The translations under genes were made by a program, and so were the position numbers. From positions 62,001 to 126,000 of the forward strand of contig NZ_BATQ01000171.1 in the NCBI RefSeq assembly GCF_000739635.1: a DNA stretch of 64,000 nt, read 5' to 3'. Positions 15,940 to 23,763 of this stretch are shown here, one piece after another; position 1 is the stretch's first letter, and each line of letters begins with the position of its first letter. This DNA is from Verrucomicrobium sp. BvORR034. GTDB lineage: Bacteria > Verrucomicrobiota > Verrucomicrobiia > Verrucomicrobiales > Verrucomicrobiaceae. Below the pieces are notes generated by a model. That model had not been told where the DNA came from. It ran no database searches and saw only the letters and a list, made by a program, of their open reading frames with translations.

Positions 15940-17007
15940 ATGCCCCCTGCCGTTCTCAAGTCAGAACTTCAGGAGCTGTCCCGCGAGCTCGGCTTCAGCG
16001 ACTGCCGGGTCGCCCTCGCGCTGCCTGCGGCGCATCGGGAACTGTATGAGCAGTGGGTGGCCGATGGCAAATATGGCGACATGGCCTGGATGGCCCGCAA
16101 CATGGAGCGGCGCATGGATCCCCGGCTGGTGCTACCCGGTGCGAAGTCGATCGTTGTCTTTGCGCTGAACTACTTTCAAGGCGCAGGCCCGCAGCCCGGT
16201 CAGCTGGAAGGCCGGATCGCGCGCTACGCGTGGAACAACGACTATCACGACCTCATCGACAAGATGCTCAAGGCCGTGAACATCTTCCTTGAGAGCAAGG
16301 GAGGCACCCAGCGCTTCTATGTGGACACCGGCCCGGTATTGGAACGCGACTTCGCCAGTGAGTCAGGACTGGGCTGGGGCGGGAAAAGCACCATGCAGAT
16401 CCACCGCGCCCTCGGCACCTGGTTCTTTCTGGCCGAGATCCTCACCACCCTGGAGCTGGAGCCGGATTCCCCGGCTCACGATCTTTGCGGCAAGTGCACC
16501 CGCTGCATCACCGCCTGCCCCACCCAGGCCATCACCGCCCCACGGCGCATGGATGCCCGCCGATGCATCTCCTACCTCACCATCGAGAGCAAGAGCCCCA
16601 TCCCGATTGAGTTCCGCCGCGCCATCGGCGACCGCCTCTACGGCTGTGACGAATGCCTGACCGCCTGCCCGTGGAACCGCTTCGCCCAGACCTCCCACGA
16701 AGCCTGGTTCCAGGCCCGCGATTCCGTCTTCAACCTGCACCTCCGCGACCTGCTCGCCCTTGATGATGAGGCCTTCCGCACCCTCTTCGCCAAGTCCCCC
16801 ATCAAGCGCATCAAACGCCCCGCGTTCCTGCGAAACGTCTGTGTGGTTTTAGGAAACATCGGCACCGCGGACGACCTTCCCGCCCTGAAAATTGCCGCAA
16901 CCGATGAGCATCCCCTGATCTCGGAGCATGCGCAGTGGGCGATTGAGGAGATCCAGTGGAGAATGAAGGGTGGCATGAGCGCCCCGACAGCAACGGCGAG
17001 CCTCTAA
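15940..17007 (+). CDS. queG: Epoxyqueuosine reductase QueG
   Basis: Reduces epoxyqueuosine in tRNA to queuosine, using cobalamin and two [4Fe-4S] clusters; cytoplasmic. The N-terminal domain shows WMARNMERRMDPRLVLPGAK and VVFALNY, typical of QueG; DTGPVLERDFA and GLGWGGKST are its cofactor-binding motifs. Clusters are bound by CGKCTRCITACP (from Cys183) and YGCDECLTACPWNRFA (from Cys236). A short HEAT-like tail follows. ATG 15940 gives 355 residues and the expected N-terminus; the earlier GTG at 15880 would add 20 residues encoded by a repeat. Other queuosine genes are not in the window. Confidence 0.93.
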   Translation: MPPAVLKSELQELSRELGFSDCRVALALPAAHRELYEQWVADGKYGDMAWMARNMERRMDPRLVLPGAKSIVVFALNYFQGAGPQPGQLEGRIARYAWNNDYHDLIDKMLKAVNIFLESKGGTQRFYVDTGPVLERDFASESGLGWGGKSTMQIHRALGTWFFLAEILTTLELEPDSPAHDLCGKCTRCITACPTQAITAPRRMDARRCISYLTIESKSPIPIEFRRAIGDRLYGCDECLTACPWNRFAQTSHEAWFQARDSVFNLHLRDLLALDDEAFRTLFAKSPIKRIKRPAFLRNVCVVLGNIGTADDLPALKIAATDEHPLISEHAQWAIEEIQWRMKGGMSAPTATASL

Positions 17008-17025
17008 GCCATTAGTTGCCTTCTT

Positions 17026-17066
17026 CAAGCACCGGACCGCCAGACGATTGTCTAGACCGGCGCTTG
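17026..17066 (+). terminator. Hairpin after queG (weak terminator candidate)
   Basis: CAAGCACCGG at 17026-17035 pairs with CCGGCGCTTG at 17057-17066, and CAGAC pairs with GTCTaG inside. It starts 18 bases after the queG stop. No T-run follows, so termination is uncertain. Confidence 0.4.
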
Positions 17067-17266
17067 GAGGTGAAATCGCCCCTACCACCGATCAACCCAC
17101 CTTTGCGACCGTGCGGCACCCCAATTTTGCCTTTTGCACGTAATGCATTGCACTCTTGGGCACTGCCAATGAGATGACCGCGGATGTGTGAATACTTAAA
17201 ATGAGTAATTTACATCTGACACATCTTGTAGTTCTTCCGCAAAAGTAGTAGTTTCGATGCCTTTTT

Positions 17267-18388
17267 ATGGCTCCATCAATCCCGTTGTTCAGTGTCTTCA
17301 TGTCTCCAGAGGCAATTGCGCGCAGCGCCGAAGTGCTCGGCTGCGGCTTCATTGGTCAGGGGCCCCAGGTAGAAGCGTTTGAATCGAAATTGAAAGATTG
17401 GGTGACGTCGCCACACGTCCTCACACTCAATTCCGGCACGTCCGCCCTCCACCTCGCGCTCCGCCTGGCGGGGGTTGAGCACGGTGATGAAGTGATCTCG
17501 ACCGCCATGACCTGCATGGCAACGAACGTTCCCATCCTTGCCAATGGTGCGCGGATCGTGTGGGCGGACATCAATCCCAAGACTGGCAACCTCTGCCCTA
17601 AGAGTGTGGCGGAAAAGATCACGCCGAAAACCAAGGCGATCGTTTGCGTGGACTGGGGTGGCTATCCCTGCGACTTTACCGAGCTGCGTGCCATCGCGGA
17701 TCAGCACAAGATCGCCCTCATTGAAGACGCTGCCCACGCCTTTGGTGCCACCTACAAGAACCAGAAGATGGCGGCACTCCCTGACTTTACCACTTTCTCC
17801 TTCCAGGCGATCAAACACGTCACGACCGTGGATGGGGGAGCCCTCATCTGCCGGTCGGAAGAGGACTACAAACGGGGCAAGCTATTGAGGTGGTACGGAA
17901 TCGACCGCGACGTCCCCCGGAAGGACTTCCGCTGCGAAGAGGATGTCCTTGAATTCGGCTACAAATTCCACATGAACGACGTGGCCGCGAGCATCGGTGT
18001 TGCCCAGCTCGACCACGCGGCCCGCATCGTGGGTGCCCACCAGAAGAACGGCGAAACGTACCGGGCGGCTTTCGCCGGGCGCGAAGAGAGTGGACTGGAG
18101 TTGCTGGACTACAAGGACGACCGCAAATCCGCCTTCTGGCTCTTCACCATGCTGGTGGACAATCGCGAGGAGTTCATGAAGTTCATGGCGGAGCGCGGCA
18201 TCACCGTCTCCCAGGTTCATGCCAGGAACGACCGCCACACTGTATTCCGCGATTTCCAGACGGAGCTCCCCGGTGTCGATGCCTTCTCCACCCGCCAGGT
18301 CAACCTCCCCGTGGGGTGGTGGCTCAAGGAGGATCAGGTCCAGCACATCATCAGCACGGTGGACGAGTTCTTTCCTAAATCCCGATGA
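17267..18388 (+). CDS. DegT/DnrJ/EryC1/StrS-family sugar aminotransferase
   Basis: A PLP enzyme that usually transfers an amino group to a nucleotide-linked keto-sugar. Features: N-terminal PLFSVFMSPEAIARSAEVL and GFIGQGPQVEAFE, LNSGTSALHLALRLAG, HGDEVISTAMTC, the PLP-contacting Asp/His in ALIEDAAHAFGATY, and the Schiff-base lysine in FSFQAIKHVTTVDGG. GYKFHMNDVAASIGVAQL is the family's substrate loop. 373 residues, normal. The start is ATG 17267. It overlaps the next gene by four bases (ATGA), so the two are translationally coupled, and with the glycosyltransferase after it forms a surface-glycan operon. Confidence 0.9.
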   Translation: MAPSIPLFSVFMSPEAIARSAEVLGCGFIGQGPQVEAFESKLKDWVTSPHVLTLNSGTSALHLALRLAGVEHGDEVISTAMTCMATNVPILANGARIVWADINPKTGNLCPKSVAEKITPKTKAIVCVDWGGYPCDFTELRAIADQHKIALIEDAAHAFGATYKNQKMAALPDFTTFSFQAIKHVTTVDGGALICRSEEDYKRGKLLRWYGIDRDVPRKDFRCEEDVLEFGYKFHMNDVAASIGVAQLDHAARIVGAHQKNGETYRAAFAGREESGLELLDYKDDRKSAFWLFTMLVDNREEFMKFMAERGITVSQVHARNDRHTVFRDFQTELPGVDAFSTRQVNLPVGWWLKEDQVQHIISTVDEFFPKSR

Positions 18389-18861
18389 ACGACGTCCGTA
18401 TTGAGGAAATGGCGTCCCTGGCTGACGCCCTGGCGGTGGCGCGGATCCGCAATGACTGCCGGGAGTGGTTGACCAACTTCACCGGCCACATCAGCCCCCT
18501 CACTCAGGCGCGCTGGTGGAAGAGGAAATACTCCCGGCAGGCCCCAAAGAACTACTTCGTCTGGCTGGCCAGAACTCCGGAGGGCATACCCTGTGCCTAC
18601 GCCGCCCTGGCTTACGAGCCGGAGGGGGGCCTTCTCACCGTGTGCGTGTCCCCCGAGTTCCGCCGTCAGGGGCTCGGCGTGGATTTGCTCAACTTCCTCA
18701 GGCGTCAGGACTGGCCGCCGCTGGTGCCGCGAAAACTGGTGGCCGTGGTCCGCAACGACAACGAGAGATCCCTGAATCTGCACAAGAAGCTGGGATTTCA
18801 GTTTACCGGGAACGACTCTCCCACCCTTATGCGTTTTGAACTGGGTCTCGACGCCGCCTGA
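18385..18861 (+). CDS. GNAT-family N-acetyltransferase
   Basis: 158 residues with the acetyl-CoA pyrophosphate loop VSPEFRRQGLGVDLLNFL (R-R-x-G-L-G) and the downstream NDNERSLNLHKKLGFQF, both hallmarks of GNAT enzymes. Starting within the stop of the aminotransferase gene suggests the acetyl group goes to the amino sugar that enzyme makes; this is inference from context. No other domain is seen. Confidence 0.85.
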   Translation: MNDVRIEEMASLADALAVARIRNDCREWLTNFTGHISPLTQARWWKRKYSRQAPKNYFVWLARTPEGIPCAYAALAYEPEGGLLTVCVSPEFRRQGLGVDLLNFLRRQDWPPLVPRKLVAVVRNDNERSLNLHKKLGFQFTGNDSPTLMRFELGLDAA

Positions 18862-18875
18862 CCTGCCGCTGCCAG

Positions 18876-19982
18876 ATGAACATCCATCAGTACTTCGATG
18901 CCGTGGGCGAGGATGATCTCACGATCATTTCGGTCTCCTTTCGTTCCGCTTCCCTTCTGCGACAAAATCTGGCGTTGACCCGGAAGCTCAATCCGGACAC
19001 GCGGGTTCACTGGATGGTGGTGCAAAACACGCCCGCCCCGGACAACGCATCAGACCTTCAGGAAGACGACCCGGACTTCTATGTCATTCCCGGCCCTCGC
19101 ATCACAAAACGCGAGAAGTCGAACGTCGGCTACGGATCCTTCCACCACGGCAAGGCGCTCAACATGGCCCTGTCCTACGCCATCACCAGCCACATCCTCC
19201 TGCTCGATCCCGATTGCTTCATCGTAAAGGACCGATGGATCCGTGAGGTGCCCGCGCTGATGAGGCGCAAGCAATTCTGCTTCTGGGGCACCCCCTATCA
19301 CCCCGAGCGGTTGAATGCGTACAATGTCTTTGGTCGGACCTACATGTATTTCCCCACGGCGATTTGCATGTTCATCGACCGGGCAAGGCTTCAGAAGAAC
19401 CTGCACTTCGGCCTGGATTTCACTCCACCTGTGCGGGGCAAGATCAATTCCTTCACGTACCGGGACCGCATCCTGAACGCCGCCAAGAGCAGCCGCTCAT
19501 CCGTTGGCAAAGCCATCGCCATCACGCGAGAAGCAGGCATCAGGGGGCTTGTTGACATGTTCCGGCTTACCAATCTCAAATGGGCTTGGGACAAGCGTCC
19601 AGACATTGGCCACCTCGTGTACGAGCAGTATCACAAGAAGGTCAAAGTCGGGTACACTGCCATGCACTACTCGCGCCCGTTCCCCGCCTGGTTCAAGCTG
19701 CTCAAGGCTCTGGTTCCCCAGCACTGCACCGCCTACCCCAAGCGCAACCACTACTGGACCAAGCAAACGTTCGCCATGCTCCCTCCTGAAGTTCACGAGC
19801 GTTGGGAACAGTTCTTCATACGGGATGAACCCTTTGCCTTCCACCTCGGCAAGGTCACTTACAATCCGCACAAATCGGATGCAGCCCTCCTCGCCGAGGT
19901 CTTGAGCAAACAGTTCGGCCTCGAATTTGAAGTCGCAAGCAAGCCAGAGGCCAATAAGCTTGAGTTGTCCAAAGTTGGGTAA
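18876..19982 (+). CDS. Glycosyltransferase family 2-like protein
   Basis: Likely adds a sugar to a surface glycan. The N-terminal half has a GT-A-like fold: LTIISVSFRSASLLRQNL, a nucleotide-binding loop with VVQNTPAPDN, GSFHHGKALNMALSYA (matching the G-x-a-x-A-x-N motif of GT2) and the metal-binding acid LLLDPDCFIV. The C-terminal 200 residues are less familiar and contain basic and aromatic stretches, with no clear membrane helix. 368 residues. It lies 14 bases after the GNAT gene in one operon. Donor and acceptor cannot be inferred. Confidence 0.8.
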   Translation: MNIHQYFDAVGEDDLTIISVSFRSASLLRQNLALTRKLNPDTRVHWMVVQNTPAPDNASDLQEDDPDFYVIPGPRITKREKSNVGYGSFHHGKALNMALSYAITSHILLLDPDCFIVKDRWIREVPALMRRKQFCFWGTPYHPERLNAYNVFGRTYMYFPTAICMFIDRARLQKNLHFGLDFTPPVRGKINSFTYRDRILNAAKSSRSSVGKAIAITREAGIRGLVDMFRLTNLKWAWDKRPDIGHLVYEQYHKKVKVGYTAMHYSRPFPAWFKLLKALVPQHCTAYPKRNHYWTKQTFAMLPPEVHERWEQFFIRDEPFAFHLGKVTYNPHKSDAALLAEVLSKQFGLEFEVASKPEANKLELSKVG

Positions 19983-20579
19983 GCAAGTCCGCTGCGGCGC
20001 GGGAATCTTCCGCCGACGTGGGATGGTGTGGCGGAGAGACGTGACACCATCTCCGTCGCTCTTGCCTCAACCGGACTCTGCGAGCGTGTTTCAGGCGTAG
20101 TCCGATTGTCCCAACCGGCTCAGTCGCCACAGGGACTTACGCCCAAAGCACCGATCCCATTTCCCGCAGTCAGCACGCCTCTGCCCCGCCCTCACGACAC
20201 GGACGACATGAGATCACGGTCAGCCAATCCGCGGCCCAAAGCTGATCTCAGAATGGGATTTCTAACACAGCCCAATGTTGACGAGCCTCAAGCGAGTTTA
20301 CATTGGGGTCTTGCTGTGACCAAAGGTCAGGTGTGAAGGCCAACAGTGTTTGCTCCAAAGATTCGCCCAAAAAAGAATCCATTTCGGCCGCAACAGATGC
20401 GCGCTCCGACGTTATGTCGCCATCGCCATCCACTTCACGCATTCACGGACTACAACACATTCATCTTCTCCCTTTTCACTGTTTCACCTTACAATCCTCA
20501 CACCAAAATTCCTGATTCAAATCGCCTGCCCCGCGGAAATGATCCATTCCCCAAGCCCATGCGATCCCCTCCCACAATC
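19983..20579. repeat. Repeat-bearing spacer
   Basis: No credible gene. Contains an inverted repeat CAACCGGACT (20069-20078) / AGTCCGATTG (20097-20106) that is shared with 55583-55622, followed by the conserved CGGCTCAGTCGCC and CACCGATCCCATTTCCCGCA, and hairpin-family copy B (20271-20307). The rest shows nothing recognisable. Confidence 0.55.
20271..20307. repeat. Dispersed hairpin repeat, copy B
   Basis: A 37-base stem-loop from CCCAATGT to ACATTGGG around AGCCTCAAGC. Compared with other copies the C-G pair in the stem has become T-A on both sides, so pairing is kept. Preceded by CTAACACAG. Confidence 0.8.
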
Positions 20580-20937
20580 ATGCGTCGCAACTTCTCAACC
20601 TGGTATTCTCTGGCCTCCTTGTGCCTGACACTTTCAGCCACCTTGCTTCTTATCGCCTTCGCCATAAACCGATATGACTGCCCCAACACCTCTTTGGAAG
20701 TCCGCTACACAGGGATCTTGTTGATTCCCACGGCATACGCACTTTTCGCCCCGATTTTCCAACGAACCCCGGCTGCGCAGCCTGGCTTGTTCAGCTTGGT
20801 TGAGCTTGCTTCTCACCCTTGTAGTCGTGGACCGTTTCAATTTCATTGTGGAACGACTGGAGTGGCTTGCCCGGGGAGCACCGCCCTCGGGAACGCCCCC
20901 ATGGAAGGTCCCATACAGAGAAGTCCAAGACCGTTGA
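20580..20937 (+). pseudogene. Frameshifted small membrane protein gene
   Basis: From ATG 20580 (MRRNFSTWYSLASLCLTLSA) the frame encodes two hydrophobic helices, about residues 9-28 and 45-60. At the C-run near 20767-20771 the hydrophobic pattern jumps to the next frame, which continues LRSLACSAWLSLLLTLVVV (a third helix), DRFNFIVERLEWLARG and ends at TGA 20935-20937. Removing one C would give a coherent protein of about 119 residues with three membrane helices. In the uncorrected frame the tail is low-complexity and unlikely. Either a recent frameshift, a sequencing error in a homopolymer, or programmed shifting. Family unknown. ATG 20559 is an alternative start. Confidence 0.5.
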
Positions 20938-21465
20938 CTATTTTTCAGCAAACCTCGTAGTACCGCGAACCAACGCTAGCCACCACCATCGAGAAGCCTG
21001 CGAATCCCACGTTTCAGTTGTTGAACCAACGCGGCAGTCAATTGATGAGATAGGCTCAGATTCCCAGCAGCACAGCTCGATGTCGCATTCGCAATGTCTG
21101 AAACTGACCCGCATCAATGAGCACCGGACAGACCCCGCCTCCGGGGCTAATATATTCCTTGCAGCGTCAATAACCGATCAGAATCGGAGCAGACGCTTCA
21201 GCGAGTGCCTGCCAAGGAACCTCTGTAGCGAAACGCAGTCTGGCGATCTCTCAAAATGGCCTTTGCCTGAGAAGCTTGGGGAGCGCACGCATCCCTGCGT
21301 TCTGTTTCCGGCATCTTGCCGGGAACGTCAGTTATCGGGTGGCCTCGCGAGGTGCAACCAAACATTCATGCAACATCGCATTCGAGCGACGTGGAGGCGT
21401 TGAAGGTGGTGGAGGAAAAGCGCATGCTGTTGGCCTTCCCACCTGAGTATCATCGTTGGACAGCA

Positions 21466-21502
21466 CCCAACGTAGACTCGCTGGAAGCTCGCCAACGTTG
21501 GG
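21466..21502. repeat. Dispersed hairpin repeat, copy E (reverse orientation)
   Basis: Perfectly paired ends CCCAACGT and ACGTTGGG around CTCGCTGGAAGCTCG. On the right is TCCTCTTCGAGGAAGAACTT, shared with copy F at 55389; this flank marks it as head-to-head with copy C. Confidence 0.85.
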
Positions 21503-21600
21503 CTTGTAGCCCCATCCTCTTCGAGGAAGAACTTCGACTGAACCCGTGGAAGGCGTCGGTTCAGTCCGCAGTTTATCCTCGAAGGGGATATCTAGCACAG

Positions 21601-21639
21601 CCCAGTGGTTGGACGAGCCTTAAGCGAGTCAACCCTGGG
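21601..21639. repeat. Dispersed hairpin repeat, copy C
   Basis: Ends CCCAGTGGTT and AACCCTGGG pair, unlike the ACGT/TTGG ends of other copies, so both arms have changed together. Preceded by TCCTCGAAGGGGAT and TAGCACAG. Confidence 0.75.
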
Positions 21640-21740
21640 TACCTCCGCAGAGTATGATCAGGTGGGGAGGCCTACAGCATCCACTTTCTCCCCACCGCCA
21701 TCAACACCTCCACGCCAGGCGGATGCGATCTCATGTGTTG

Positions 21741-21777
21741 CCTGACGTTGGTGAGCCTCAAGCGAGCCTACGTCGGG
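21741..21777. repeat. Dispersed hairpin repeat, copy D
   Basis: CCTGACGT at the left pairs with ACGTCGGG at the right around GAGCCTCAAGCGAG. GACGT/ACGTC replaces AACGT/ACGTT of copy E, again a paired change. Confidence 0.75.
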
Positions 21778-21904
21778 AAAACATCACGAATTGCTACGCC
21801 GAAAGAGTTGCGGCAGTCTCGCTGCCGGGTGGAAACGGAACGGGGCACCAGAAAGCATTGGCACTTCTTGTTCGACCAGTAGATTTAGGAGACCTGCTCT
21901 TCCC

Positions 21905-22617
21905 ATGATCGCCACCTACGTCCTGGTTGACTATGAAAACGCCAGCCAGCCCGGTTACCCGACCTGGCGAAGGCCCGGCACAAGGTCCTTGTCTTCCTGG
22001 GAAGGAACCAAGACACGGTGTCTCTGGAACTGGCAACCGCCCTTCAAATGCTTGGGGCGAACGGCGAGTACGTGCGCGCCCCAGGGGAGGGGCAACAGGC
22101 ACTCGATCTTCACATCGCCTACTACTTGGGCAAGATCACGTGCGACAATCCTCATTCCCCTATCCATGTCGTCTCCAATGATTCGCGGTTCGATCCCCTG
22201 ATCGAGCACCTGAGGAACAAACATCAAGCTGCCGTATCTCGCAGCGAAAGTCTCGATGCCGTAATCGCAGCACAGACACTCATCCCTCTCCCGCTTGAAA
22301 GGCTCCTCGAATCAGTCGAACATTGGTTGAGCAATCAATCACATCACGGCCCTCGCACCCTCCCCAGGCTGCACAACAGCCTGAAATCCTTTCTGCCCAA
22401 GCCCGTCACCAAAGCAGAGCGCCAGCTCATTATCACTGCACTGCGGGAGCGGGGGCATTTTTTCATCGAGGGGAACAAGCTTGTCTGGCCCAAGGCCGCT
22501 ACCGTTCCATTGCAACGCCTCACCGATCCAACCACATGGCAACCGGACAACGAATCCGCTGAACCTCATGACGCCGATGCGGCACCGAGTTGGGATGACG
22601 ACAATATTCCGTTTTGA
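21905..22617 (+). pseudogene. NYN/PIN-like domain protein gene with a frameshift near its start
   Basis: ATG 21905, with AGGAG about 13 bases upstream, encodes MIATYVLVDYENASQPG, the acidic N-terminus of a NYN/PIN-like nuclease domain. Near 21951-21957 the coding sense moves to another frame: LPDLAKARHKVLVFLG, RNQDTVSLELATALQMLG, then GQQALDLHIAYYLGKI and IHVVSNDSRFDPLIEHLR, matching the expected strand-helix order and the later acidic residues. A missing base near GCCCGGTTACC would restore one frame of about 237 residues. The C-terminus (TKAERQLIITALRERGHFFI) looks like a winged-helix RNA/DNA-binding segment. As read, only the piece from ATG 22018 could be made, lacking the first catalytic Asp. 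Confidence 0.65.
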
Positions 22618-22695
22618 CACCTCCCAGAGAGACGGTTGCAGGATTAACCATCACACCGCTGAAAAGTCCCCTTCCACCTCGCGTATGTCTGCCTC

Positions 22696-23685
22696 ATGCG
22701 CGCACCTCATTTTCTCTGGCTCGTCGTCGCTCTCGCCGCCAGCCTTCCCGTGCAGGGCTCTGCCCAGGAGCCCTCCCCAGTCCCTGACGCTAAGCCCATT
22801 CCGCTGGTGCAGGTGACGCCGCTGCCGGACTACCAGGCGTCTTTCACCTTTCGTGGTCATGAACTGACCCGCTTCCGTTTCGATCCGGCTGCGAAACGCC
22901 CCTTCTGGTATCCCGCCCAGACCTCCCTGGCTCCTTCTGTGATTCGCATGGGGCATCCGCATGATGCCCACGGCCACCGTCATCACTACGGCATCTGGAT
23001 CACCCACAATGCCGTGAGCGGCGTCAACTTCTGGGCAGACGAGCACGGCAAGGGCAACGGCAGCATCCGACATCAAAAAGTGCTGGGTTGCTGGGACGGG
23101 GATGAATCTGCCATGATGATGACACTCAATCACTGGGTGAACGAGGAGGATGGAAAGGTCCTGCTCATAGAAAAGCGCCACATGGAGATCCGTCCGGCGC
23201 CCGATGCCAGCTCCTGGCTGCTCATTGTGGACAGTGAATTCCTCGCTCCCAAAGGACAAACCACCACGTTGGAAGGCAGCGGCTTCGGCCTCATGAGCGC
23301 CCGCATGGCCAAATCCATCGGTGTGCACGACGGCGGCGGGCGTATTCTCAACTCCGAAGGCCAGGTGAATGAGGAGCAGATTTTCCGCAAACCCGCCCGC
23401 TGGTGCGACTACAGCGGCCGCCTCACGGCAGACGGCTTCGCCGGCATCACCCTGATGAACCATCCGGGCAATCCAAATCATCCAACCGCCTACCACGTGA
23501 GGAACGATGGTTGGATGTGCAACGCCCTGTCCCTTGAAAAGCCCGTCGCTGTAGGAGATGCCTCTCCGCTGCACGTGCGGCATGGACTGTGGGTCCATGA
23601 GGGCGTGCCAGATCAGCGTCGCTGCGAGTCCATGTGGGCCGACTTTGTGAAATTGCCGCTCCCAGACATGGCCAAAAAGCCCTAA
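22696..23685 (+). CDS. Secreted DUF6807 (PmoA-like) protein
   Basis: 329 residues with a signal peptide (FLWLVVALAASLPVQGSA-Q). The body matches the DUF6807/'methane oxygenase PmoA' family common in Verrucomicrobiota and Planctomycetota: RPFWYPAQTSLAPSV, the histidine-rich HDAHGHRHHYGIW, GVNFWADE, and later GITLMNHPGNPNHPTAYHVR and the final HGLWVHEG. Despite the family's name it is not a particulate methane monooxygenase subunit; members are soluble and often found near sugar-catabolism genes. The many conserved His residues suggest metal or carbohydrate binding. Its role is unknown. It lies 78 bases before the protein kinase gene on the same strand. Confidence 0.8.
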   Translation: MRAPHFLWLVVALAASLPVQGSAQEPSPVPDAKPIPLVQVTPLPDYQASFTFRGHELTRFRFDPAAKRPFWYPAQTSLAPSVIRMGHPHDAHGHRHHYGIWITHNAVSGVNFWADEHGKGNGSIRHQKVLGCWDGDESAMMMTLNHWVNEEDGKVLLIEKRHMEIRPAPDASSWLLIVDSEFLAPKGQTTTLEGSGFGLMSARMAKSIGVHDGGGRILNSEGQVNEEQIFRKPARWCDYSGRLTADGFAGITLMNHPGNPNHPTAYHVRNDGWMCNALSLEKPVAVGDASPLHVRHGLWVHEGVPDQRRCESMWADFVKLPLPDMAKKP

Positions 23686-23763
23686 ACCATTGAGATTGCT
23701 TGATTCGCACTTGGCAAGGTGGAGGTGCCACAGGTAGAGTTTTTCTTGATTTGATCCAATAGA

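Larger units (their letters stand above)
20938..21904. repeat. Repeat-dense non-coding stretch
   Basis: Contains three hairpin-family copies (C, D, E, listed separately), and a TTCCGGCATCTTGCCGGGAA hairpin at about 21305-21325 that is the reverse of one near 11752. GCACGCATCCCTGCGTTC lies just before it. Short open frames run through these repeats and look spurious. Confidence 0.55.
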
